Both the position numbers and the translations under genes were made by a program. From Magnolia sinica (taxonomy: Eukaryota > Streptophyta > Magnoliopsida > Magnoliales > Magnoliaceae), in NCBI RefSeq assembly GCF_029962835.1, contig NC_080577.1, positions 5,146,001 through 5,210,000 on the forward strand: DNA of 64,000 nucleotides, given 5' to 3'. Below, in pieces: positions 27,001 through 39,000 of the stretch (position 1 is the stretch's first letter; each line of letters begins with the position of its first letter). The notes beneath the pieces were generated by a model that did not search any database, was not told where the DNA came from, and worked only from the letters and a program-made list of their open reading frames with translations.

Positions 27001-30000
27001 TCAAAGCCTATCATTGTGTATCATCAATGAACTAAATCCTCTACTGATCAGTTGCCCATCATCTCATCCACTTCAGCTGGTGATTCAATTATATGTTGAT
27101 TAGCCGCCCATCATCTCATCCGCTTCAGCTAGTGGTACGGGCATATGCTCTCCATTTCCTGACGATCTTCTTATTGCCTTGTGCAAGCATTCCCAGTCGT
27201 GCACAAAGCATCCCATTAGCAATTTTATTTCTTATCATTGTCTTTCACCTTCCTTCAATCTTTTGCAGCTTCCATATCCTCCTCTGTTATCCCGCATAAT
27301 TTGAAGGAAGCTATGAGTAGCCCTAACCAAACTAAGGCTATAGTGGAAGAAATGTAGGCATTGGAGAAGAACAATACCTAGGTGTTAGATCCCTTACCTC
27401 CAAACAAATAGATAGTTGGATGTTGATGGGTTTATACTATCAAGTATCTTCTGAATGATTCTATTGATCGATATAAGGCACGGCTAGTTGCAAAGGGTTA
27501 TCCAACTATCAGTTTCTTGTTTATGATAAATTTCCATCTGTCAACTATCAGGATCTAACAAATTGTATTAGATCCTAGGAGTCTAAATTAGTGAAGTCCA
27601 AATCTACTAGGATTCCGCTGAATAATGTCTATAAGAGACCACAACAAGGGATGACAAAGAGCCAAGAAAATTTATATATATATTTGGCCATGTGTTGCTT
27701 ATTTCAGTAGTAGAAAGGGAGGGTGTTATGTGTGTGTGTGGATGCAAACATACAGCTCGTAGGCTGCCTGGAACTCTACAGCAGTTGCTCTAGTTTCTTC
27801 TTATTTTTATATGCAGCTGCGATATGTTTCAGATTCAAATTTTCAGTTTTACTGCTGCTGAGTGTGGTTTGTTCAGAGATTTGTTTCTGGATCTAGAAAA
27901 ATACAGCACCATTCTGATTTTGTGCATTGTCAAGCATCAATAATATCATACGATTTGAGCTGAAATTGAGGTTTAACACTCAATGAAAGTGATCACCTGG
28001 CAAAGCCAAACTTGGTAACTTAGACTTGACCATGTTTTTAAACCATGAACCATATAAGAACATTTTCGGAATCAGCCTCGATCCAAAACACTGGCCAACG
28101 TATACCTGCAGGAATACTGATCCTAACCAACAGATGACACGTGATGTAGATAATAAGTGGAAGCATAATAATTAAATCTTCACACAACAACATCCATAGA
28201 TGTAAAATAATAAAGGCTCATTGAATTGATATATTACATAATCCAAATTTTATTAGTATCTTCCAAGAAGCCTTATTGCTTAGACTGCACTGCAATGGAA
28301 TCATGTACTAGGTTCAACAGTAATAATCCTTAATTTTATAGCCATGAAAAAGAAAATTAAGGAAAATTTAGCAGTCTCATTTTGCATGCAAATTTCCTTA
28401 GTTATTATTTAGCTGTCCAATCAAAATGATAGAAATCAGCTTCAAACTTTTCAGCGCTAACTTAAAATGCTTTTGGGAACTGATTTTTTTTTTTGGATAG
28501 GTAATGCTTTTATCCCTTTAAAAAAAAATGGTAATGCTTTTGGGAACTCATCCCTGGCAAGCCAGATAATTATCAGTTGCATGCCATCAAAATATAAAAC
28601 TAACAAAGAAGTGCAATAGGCATCTAAATAGTCAATTCAATCCAAGTACCTTCGACCAGGTTCATCAAAACTTTCATATGCAGAAGCATAAAGTGAATCG
28701 CTAATTTCACCCAGAAGATCTATCATTGCAAGAATTTGGGTTCTCTCTGTGTTCGTCATAGCTGTTGTGACATGGGATTTCTCTAGAGACCTCAGGAAGC
28801 CAGTGACCTCAAATTTTCCAGAAGTGGCAACGAACACATTCGATTGAGCATTAGCTACTGAATTACCATCCACAAGTTGGAATAAGCTTCTCTGAGACAC
28901 TGTACTAGATATTCCACCCCAGTGCAATCCTTTATCACAAGCCGTGGTAGAGGAAAGTTCCCCAAAATACTGGGATAACTGGATCTGTGGAATGACAAGG
29001 GGAGATTTTCCACAACTATGGTCCTTGCTGCAGGTAGCTGAGGTTTCATCAGAATTAAGATATTCCACAAGATGCTGCACTGCAACATATGCACGTTTCC
29101 AATTCCCTGCAAGTTGCAAACAAATTACTATTCCAAGCTTAACTGCAGAATAGCCTTTTTCCAAGGTATGTACATCAAGTAGAACATAATACCAGTTATA
29201 AACAAATTACTATTGCAAGCTTACCTGCAGAATAGCTTTTCCAAGATACCTTAGAAAGAGATGGAGAACAGTTCACATGTATAGAGGAACTAACTGTTGT
29301 CTAGAATCAACCAGACTAGCATGTGCGATCTTAGAACAAGGTCAAGGTTCGGTTAAAAGTTAATTCCTGTTTTGACTTAGAATGCAAGACAGCTCTGCAT
29401 GTTGCAGACTCTAGAAATTAGAGATTTTTTTTAAGTCACAACACAAAAATTGTATCCACATGGCCCTCGCTTTAACGTAATTGTCAAGTGAGAAGATGAT
29501 CCCCAGGGGGATCCAGTTGTCTACCATTGGAGGTTCAGTGCGATTTATGATCAATAAACCCAAATTTCTAAGGACTACATTAGATAAATTTGACACCTTT
29601 CTGGCCTTATTTTAAGCTACTGTTAAAGAGAATGCTTGAACCAGTGTCCAAATCAGCCAAAAGAATCAAACCCAAGACTGCAGCATGACAGGTGACAGCA
29701 CAGTAGCCAATCATGCCAAACACCCAGAAAGTAGAGGAAAAAGAATGTAATAGAAGCATTCGGCTCCCTCATACCCATACAAGCAATACTATAAACAACA
29801 AAGATGGGAAATAAGTTTGCAAGGATAAAGTCAATGTTGCAAAAGAAACCATGCCTGTCTTGGCAATGATTTTGAATAAACAAACAATAGGAATCTGGAT
29901 CATTGTAAGAAAAGACTTGATGGCTATGGTCTAACTGAAGTTATGGCCCTTGATAGAGTGGAATGGCGAAACAGGATTCATGCAACCAACACCAATTAAT

Positions 30001-33000
30001 TGAAAGGCTTAGATGATGCTGATGATGATGAAACGATAGGAAGTGTCTTCCAGTTCATTGTAGAAAGCACAAGCCACAATAAGCGTGTTTGACAAATTGC
30101 GTGCAAGTGAGGATCTCTAGTTTCAATGCCATCCAGATGGAAGCCAAGGCTGTAGGCAATGAATCAGAACTCCATAATCAATATATTTGAGAAGTGCCAT
30201 GATTGCAAGCGGAAAGAAGAAAATTAAATGATTTGTTGGAAAAGTCCTGTTAGATACCAAGGGCAAGACAGCATCATGTTGGCCATCAAAACATTGGACA
30301 AACGGACTCCAGATCTTATTGGAAAAGCAAGAAGCCACTCAAAGAATGACCAGAGATAGCCTCACAATCTATCACAGACCAAATTGCTCACGCATCGAAT
30401 CTATTTAGACAGTAACAAAACCTGGCAGCAAGATCCACATGCCTTTAGACGATGAAAATAAAAAGGAAGTGAAGGTCATCTCCACACACTGTCCACCCAA
30501 CCAAAAAGAAAATGCCATGTCCAATACAAACTCTATATCCCAGTAACCACCCAAGTTTCCACAAGCAGAGATACAATTCCGCATACACAGCATTTCACTT
30601 CCCTTTATAAACCCTTTCTAAATGTGAACAGATCAAAATTTTACTTTGTCTAGGAAACAAACTAGATGTCTCTATTGAACGATTTTCTTTTTCAGATTCC
30701 TTTAGGATATGTAGAACTTCCTCTACCAATTTTCCCAAATCTGCAGATGTAAAGCCTTATGCTTTTCCAGAGTTGGAGCAACTTGAATAGAGCAGAGAGC
30801 TTAGAAATTTAAAATGAAATTTCATCTTCTATGGAATTGCATAGACCAAGAATGAAGCTTTGCATACCATAGGTTCTCCTGTTGTGTATATGGAATGGAA
30901 AATGCTTAGTAAAGGATAACTTGGGTGCAATTATTAAACTTATGTAATCCATGTCTAGCATTTGAGAATCTTCGTTTCAAAATAAAACCACTTTGTATAG
31001 TTTATCATAATAGCATAGCAATGTTCATGTAGACTTGTTGAAGGGTTATGACCTGCTTTTTCTAGGAGTTTAGCAAAGTCTGCTTTCTCAGCAGATCCTC
31101 CCTCCTTTTCTGTATTTTGTTTCTTGTTTCTTAATGCACAAATCGTTATCTTTCAAAAAAAAAAAAAAAAACATAGCAATGATAATAAGTCTTCAACATT
31201 TATTCCAATTCCATGTCGTCCTACGTCAAACACTATACGCATGAAGAGTAATGAGAACATTTTACTAAAAAAAAGGCCAAATTGATGAGTAGACATTGAA
31301 GAATGAAGAAACCAAAGAGGAGGAACGTGAGAGAGGTGGGAGAAAAATGTGAGTGAGAGGGTTTGAAGAAAGAGAGAGAACGTGTGACCTCTCTTATCTT
31401 ATTCAATATATATGTAGGGTCTTTTTTCCCTTTATTACATCATAACAGCCCACTTTATACAATATTTGCAAATATTCCCACTAATATCATATTTACAAAA
31501 ATGACCCTACTAACTTAATATTTAGAGTTTTCCATGTCAAATTCAAATGACTTGCATATGACGTGTTTTAAAAAAGGACAAATAGAAAGGGAAAAGATTG
31601 TGCTCAAGGTGATGTGGGGTGAAGTTTGTAAACCCTATGACGAAGGTGGTGCTATTCGTAACTTGGATTTGATGAATGGGACCCTATAGGGCAAACGGTG
31701 GCGCTGGTTTGGGGTGGAATGGGGAGCTCCTTGGAGAGAGATCATTGCTAATAAATATGGATGTGTGGAAGGAGGGTGGGGACTAAGGAGACCTCTAACT
31801 ACAAAGCATCAGCAGCTTGGAAGGTATTTCTAGCATGAGAACTAAGTTCTTGGAAGGAACGACTCTCTCTTTGGAAGATGTGTGGAGGGGCGATTTGCTT
31901 CATCATATTAGATTTCCAATTATTGCTCATCTTTCTCTAGATCGGTGCATCATGATTGATAGATGCATTGAGATTTGTGGGGAATCGGTTGTGTGTTCTC
32001 CACCATGCCACCGTTCTCTCCAGGACAATGAGGTGGATGGGTATGCCGCTCTAATGGAGTGGTTGCATCTTTGTAGGCCTTCAGTTGGTGAAAGGTATAG
32101 TATCTTTGTACTAAAGACAAGTAATGTGCTTTTCAGCTAGATCTTTCTACTTCACGATTCGGAATGGATGGGAGAAGTCTGGGAAGGCGACTCACGTGTG
32201 GCATTACAATGCCCCACCTAGGATTGGGGCTTTTGGTTGGCTTGCGGGTGAAAATAGAGTTTTGACGATGGACAGTTGTTCTATGGTCATCCCAAATATG
32301 TCTCTCATGCATGTCCAATGCCGAGTCAATTAACCATCTTTTCAACCATGGCACCCTTGCTAGCTGACTGTGGGCTTCTTTCCTCGTCAGATTCTTGGCT
32401 TGGTCAATGTCTTCCAACATTGGTGATCTCTTTATGGTGTGGCACATGGTAGCCCTTCACAAAAAAGTTCAAGCAGTTTAGAGGCTTCGTCCCCTTGCAG
32501 GCTTATGGTCAATATGGGGTAAGAGGAATGGTAGCAATGTTTGCCGAAGTGTCAAGTGGGTTGTTAGTTATGTTTGGGATATTGTTGTTGAGTGGGTGGT
32601 GGGTAAGGGGTGGTTGGAAAAGATGTAATTTTCCTTTTCCGATCTTGGCTTTTTTTTCTTTTCTTTTTTCTTTTTTTGCTGTTTTTTCTCTCTGGCACTA
32701 CCTCGGCGCCTCTTTTTTTATGAAAGCTCTCGCTATCTTTCAAAAAAAGAGAAAAAAGACTGTGCTTAGCGTGCATTTCATATGGACTTTGAAAACTCAA
32801 ATTTCAAGATGCTTATAGATTCCCACCATCTTTGGATGGTGGGACATAATGTGTACACCAACTCTCAGCACTCCCTCTGCGGATTGAAGGCGTGCTTAAG
32901 TAAAAATTGAAAATAAAGGAATTCAATGGTTAACTGAGACATATACCTGAATGTAAATACAGAAACAGTGCCTCAGGGTGATATATGGGCAAAGCTCCCC

Positions 33001-36000
33001 GCAATTTCTCTCCTATTTCAAGCATGCTGTGTAGACCACTTTTGGTACCATATTCATATTGCTGTCGAGATAATGTTAAACAAAAATTGCACAACCCGGA
33101 ATATTTTTTGAAGTTAGTGTTAACAGGTGGCCGTAACTCACATTTCACATCTACTGATGATTCTTTCATATTGCATAAATCCCTGTCAGTATAAATAGCA
33201 CAAAGCAGATCTTCATTTACATCTCCTACGTAATGAGAAGGATGATTTGTGGTGCATTCAGGGTAGAACTTAGGTTGGTGTTTCGTATCTGTACAGGCTG
33301 ACCACTGACTAAAAAGTGAGAAGTACATGTCATGAACTAGAATAAGAGTTGACCTTGGGCCCCACAAGAAACCCTGAGCTGCAGGTGAAGTATGACAAAA
33401 TGCAATACAGAACCAAATATGCATCTCTGATAATTTCTCTGATTTTACCCCAATCTGACCAACAAGCCTTTTCTGGGCATATACACACAACTCATTCCTC
33501 ATGCAAACCCCAAGCAATAGCTGACCGTTCCCTACAGCTAGCCAATCAAAAGCAATAACAGCCTCATTTAACAATACAGTATCTTCTAGCAAGAAACTCC
33601 CTGCACCTGTAAGGCATATAGATTCCCATATATGAAGAGTGCTGACACTGTTTGGAGCCCCCATGCTAATAGTTGCAATCTTACTGCCACAACTGGACAA
33701 AGAAATGCCACTAACTGGTCCCTGATGTGCCATGAACATGCCCACAAGCTCCCAGGATAAGGATGCCAGCTCAGAAGGTGGAATGGACGAAACTACATGG
33801 CCAATTCTCCACAGTTTCAAGCTGCCATCAGAGCAGCCTGTTGCCATGTTATATAAGGAAGTGTTGCTGCACAAATCACTAGAAGAAGCCCACTTTTGTT
33901 GGATAGATGGGATTAAATTATCTGGGCAGACCACAGCAACAGCTGTAACCTGATCATGGTTGTGAGGATCTGGAATCTTTGATGAGCATGGCTGAGCTAT
34001 AACATGATACCTTCTACCATCAAAAGTACTTTCATATCTCCAAGCCTCAGATGTCACAACACTTCCAGCATCAAAGCCACATTGACAGCTGCTTCCATGT
34101 AAATCATCTGAGTGCAAAACAACTTTCCATGATAAAGCCTGAAAGTCTTTCATCCATATGCCAAAAAGCATAAAACTATTAGAAATGAAATTCTGGCAGC
34201 AAGTAGGGCTTAAAGATGTTGCAAAAATGTGGTCAGGACCACTTTCATGAGTACGAGTAGGGAAAGGGATTGTGCATATCTTGTGGTATATGATTTTATC
34301 TCCATCGCTTTCAGAAATTTTGATTATAAGAAAATCAATCCCTCCTACATGTCCCATAAGAAGAAATTGCTTCTCACTGAAAACTGAAGGTGCCCACTTC
34401 AAAGTCGAATATTTGACACTCGACACATCTTGTGTAAAAATTCTCCCTAAAGGCTTCCATGTGGGATGAACTAACGCTGGCATGCTCAAAATGCAACTGG
34501 AAGTGGTAGAAAGTGACCAGAACAGAAGGAAACCATTAGAATCCAAAGAAACAGCAAGTTCAACCTCACAACTATAAGGATGTACTGCAACCTGTAAAAT
34601 ATTTCCAGTGGGACCAGCTTGACTTATAACTTTCTCAGCAAAACATGATAAGGTATTCTCATTGCTAATTTTATCTGAAGATCCTTCTCCTGAGTTGCTT
34701 AATGCAGGACTATACAAATGTGACCAGCTAATGGAATTATCAGGTAATAACTGAAGCAAAGAGCATGTGGTCGGTGGACCAAAGAGTCGGTTTCTTGAAA
34801 TAATAGCTCTCAGAAGCATAGGTTGGTTACGAGAATTCAACTTGCCAGTATTACAAAGATGTCCAGATTTGAATTCAAGTAGACCTTTTTTCTTCCATAA
34901 AGTCACTCGTGGGAACCGTAATGGGGATATGTCATCAAGGCAATGGATGGCCCAAAAAATAAGTGATGCTTCAGGGCCTACCCCAATTAACCACTCACAC
35001 TTGCCAACCATGTCATACTCAGAACCTTGCGTGGCAGTTTTACCAATTGTATCCCTGATTTCCATGGCCCATGTTATAAAAGTATCCATGCCAAGAGTTC
35101 CTTTTAGGGGCTGATTAATTTCAATTATAGCAGCAACATGGAATGATCCTCTCCTTGTCTTCTGATCAGTTATGTCCTTTGCGGATTTTCTAGCCTTCCC
35201 ACTATCAATCTCGCACCACAACCTCACAGTCCCATCTAAACAACATGTCAGCAGCACATCCCTCCATGAATGTGAATCATCCTTCTTTGTTGGTGCTACA
35301 GTTGACGGCCTCCACTGAATCATTGAAACTGGCTGAGGGTGACAGAGCTCTACTTTCACAAATCCAGATTTCCCATCACCATGATAGACTAATACACGTT
35401 TGCTTGCTTCCCTAGACAAAGAAGAGGATTCTTCAACATGGGAATCACTAGAATAAAGCAATGCATGAATGGCTGTTGCAGAAGGTCCTTCAATAGACCA
35501 TGTTGCAGAAACCAGAGTTTGAGGCAGTTCTGTTCTTGATTTCCAAGCTAATTCCCAGGCTTTGTTCTTCTTTTTCCACAAGACCACCTCGATTCCCGCT
35601 GCAATTAATCCATCCCCTGATCCTGTCCATTTTATGGCCTCCACTGTAGAAGATTGCAGAAAACCGGCAATCTGCCTCCAACAGAAAGAACCTGAAAACG
35701 TGAGATAAATCAGATTTAAGAACTTAATAAAAGACAAAACTGGGAAGAGATTCAAACTTGTAATTTCCAAAAATCCTCAATTGATCCTAGATTTCGGTAT
35801 TTGTAGTGAAACTTGAAGAAGCATGTTGGAGGGAATGTGTTCTACCATCATCATTATCTAAGCCTTATCCCATCTAATTGGGGTTGGCTACAGGAATCCT
35901 GTTCCGCAATTCCATTCCATCAGGGAGAATGTGTTGTCTTCATCAAAAATATCCTTAAGGTACAGAAGCATTCAGAACTTGTTAATGACTAAAACTAACC

Positions 36001-39000
36001 TTAACAAACATACAGTATGTCATTTAAACCTCCCTCCAAATATCATGATAAAAGACAACACTTACGTATAAAAACATTCACAAATGTAAATCTCCAAACT
36101 ACCGTCAGGGTATAGAAACATTCACAAACTAACTACTTAAGCTACCCCTAATAACTTTGTAACAAACAGTTGAAAGTGATCTCTAAATTAGTCATAGACT
36201 ACCCTTAATAAACTTTGAAATCTGTAGAAAGATACCTCTAAATTACCTTAATAAACTTTGTAGAAAGCTAAAGCAATCACTAAACTATCTGTGGAAAGCT
36301 ACTTTACATACACATTCCCACCCTCCCTCCCTAAAAATCCCATGGGGTATCATCATGAATTCAGTTAGTAAGAAATGAACGCGCACCGTAATGAGAGATA
36401 GAACCAAAAAAAAAAAAAAAAGAAAGAAAGACAGGAATAGAAATACGAACCATCTGATACTGTGGAACTTGAAGAACAATGTTGATGTGTCTTCCTTGAA
36501 AATAGCCCCAAGGCATATATACATTACTAAGTGTTAATGACTAAACTATCAATAATAAACTTTGCATAAACATAACTATCTCTAGAATTGACTGTGACAA
36601 AAAACTACTGTTATAGAAAGGATGTCATGTAATGTAACATGTGGGAAGGGTAGTGGCATGGCAAGGAAGTTAGCTACATGACACATGACAGATTGGTCTT
36701 AACCCACTCAACTCTACAATTCTATAATCTCACATTGGATGATCATGTCTTAAAGCAAATTATTAAAAAGGAATGTGCAGTATGGCCACAGAAACCATTC
36801 CAGCATGTAAAGGACCTGTTCAGTAAGAGACAGCTAGTTTAGAGATGAGTCAGGAATTGATATTTCGAATCGGGTGGCTCCTTTGGAAAGAAAAAGTGGG
36901 GAATCAGCTTGATGGCTTCCTTCTAGGCGATCTAGTTGGAAAGGAATAAATGCTGTTTCTGTAACTTGAGAGGGTCCACCGGTCCAGTGATGTAGTTGCG
37001 GGAAGGGTTGCTATGTAGAGGCATGCTCACCTACGCACCTACGCACGTGCGCACCTTTGCACACGTGTCACGGGTGTTAAATCCGAATATTCCATAAGAT
37101 GCGGAATCCCATGAAACCTTAGGGGGTGAATTTTCACCATGATCTAAGATTTTGGTGGGCCATAGCAAAGAGAAATTCAAATCAAGGGAAGAAACTATTT
37201 GCATTTTTCATGGCCCACCAAAGTTTCGGATCAAAGTAAAAATTTATACTAGGGGGTTTCATGAGGTTCTGCTTCATGTGGACCGTTCAGATTTGCGAGA
37301 TTCATCAGATATGATGAGTTCTCAAAAAAGTTCGTATGTACTACGTACGAACTAGTTCGCGGGTGAGCGTTTCTGTGCTATGTATACCAGGGAGTGGGCT
37401 CCCTGAGTTCCTTTTCTTTTCTTGTTGTGGTTGCGGGAAGGGTTGCTATGTAGTCCAAGGAGTGGGCTCCCTGAGTTCCTTCTTTTTTTGGTGGCCTTTG
37501 GCATTAATAATATTTCATCTTTCAAAAAAAAAAAAAAAAAGAATTGATATCTCGTCTATAAGCATATGAATGATTTCTGGTGTTTTGAATTCTCAAATGT
37601 ATGCGCATGATTTGCAACGTTTCTAGCATGGGATGGGCCTAGTTGTGAATCCAAAATAAAGGGAGACTTTGGGGGATTGAAGTACCACAAAATTGAAAAT
37701 TTTCACAAAAACTCTTCCCAACAAACTCCACACAATTATTTTTCAAAATAATAATAAACTCCATTCCAAACTATGTTAAAAATGAAAAAATAATAAAAGA
37801 AAAGAAAATAGAAGAGGGACTGACGAATGAACTAAGAACAGTCTTCAAGGCAACACACCACTAGAAAGGAATAGCACTAGGGCATCACACCATTAGCTCA
37901 TGAAGCATCACATGATTCACATAATCACAGCTCACAAATTAACACATCATAGGTTTAAAAGAAAAAGTTTTAATGAGCAAAATGACCATGTCCATAATCA
38001 TAGGTAGGGCCTTCCATTTCATACAATTTGTTTACTATCTTAACCATAACTCTTAATTTTTCAAGGAAAAATTGGAAGAAAAAAAAAAACTGTGAAGGTA
38101 AATAAAAGAAAAAGAAAAAAGAGGTTGTAACTTGTAACCTACAACTGGTTGTAGGAAACCATCATCATCATCACACAATGTCAATGTAATGATGCCAATT
38201 ATTTCCATATGATTAATTTATCTAGTATGGTACTGTAACCCTTTTATACATGGGGGAGTTATTTGATACTCTAGTAGCATATGATGTCTGATATGAAGGC
38301 ACCCGAAATTGTTTGAGGAATAGATGAAATCAAAGTTAGAATGCCTTCTGCCAAGGAGTCAATGTAGGCAAGTATGGGAGCCAAGGTGGCGGCTAGGGTT
38401 TAAAAGGCTCTTCTCTCAAAAAAGCATTGCAGATTTGGAAGGGGATTGCAAGACTCAAGTCCAATTTCAGTGTAGGGATCAACTTTGCAATCAGAAATGG
38501 GGAGAGGATCAGATTCTAGGAGATGTGTGGTATGGGGCATGTCCCTCCAAATAGCTTTCCCAGGAGTGGCTCATATAGCCATGGAAAAGGATATTATAGT
38601 ATCTAGGTGCTATGCTGTCATAGGGTCCGAAGTGGTGTGGACCCCACTTTGCCAAAAGAATATGCTAGATGAGGAAATTGAAGAATTAGTGAGGCTCCTC
38701 GATTGCCTTCAAGTTCGCGTTCCAGTTAATGAAGAAGAGGATAGAATGGTGTGGTTGAAAGATAAGTCGGCACGCTTCTCGCTTCGGTCATTTTATGAGT
38801 CCCTTCGGAGGTATGAGAGGGAGGAGTTTCATGAGCACACGTCATATGTTTGACATTGTGGAGCCCCTCTTAAAATTGAGGCTTTTGAGTGGCTTGTAGG
38901 TAGAGGAAAGATTCTTACAATTGACAATCTCCAAACGAGGCCCATGGTGCTCCTGAAATTGTGTTATGTGTATGGTGAATGCCGAATCTATAAATCAACT

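Larger units (their letters stand above)
23684..27726 (+). pseudogene. Decayed Ty1/copia LTR retrotransposon in DMXL intron 3 (antisense to the gene)
   Basis: In order: a 5' LTR, a primer-binding site, gag (about 24616-25200, with FSALWGMWDELNLYHPLP and NSEYYSVQKQIIVMDP), a protease-like stretch (SPWIINSEATSHMADKS near 25665), GAG-pre-integrase (SRWHCRIEHQSLSRLK), integrase (CETCEFSKHNCTHFPPSS, FELVDSDVWSP) near 26000-26400, a reverse-transcriptase-side motif (FLGYSQSQKEYKCYD at 26790) and a purine tract at about 27711-27723. The frames are broken by many stops and shifts. Most of the reverse transcriptase and RNase H is missing or unrecognisable, and no 3' LTR matching the 5' LTR was seen. 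An AT-rich insertion interrupts the integrase near 26397. Confidence 0.85.

Noticed and set aside
24441-27299. Open frames in the copia region as host genes
   Set aside because: They carry gag, integrase and reverse-transcriptase-side motifs in copia order with stops and shifts, and lie in an intron of another gene.
32564-32800. Lysine-rich minus-strand open frame
   Set aside because: It is the reverse reading of the pyrimidine-rich tail of a plus-strand LINE fragment.
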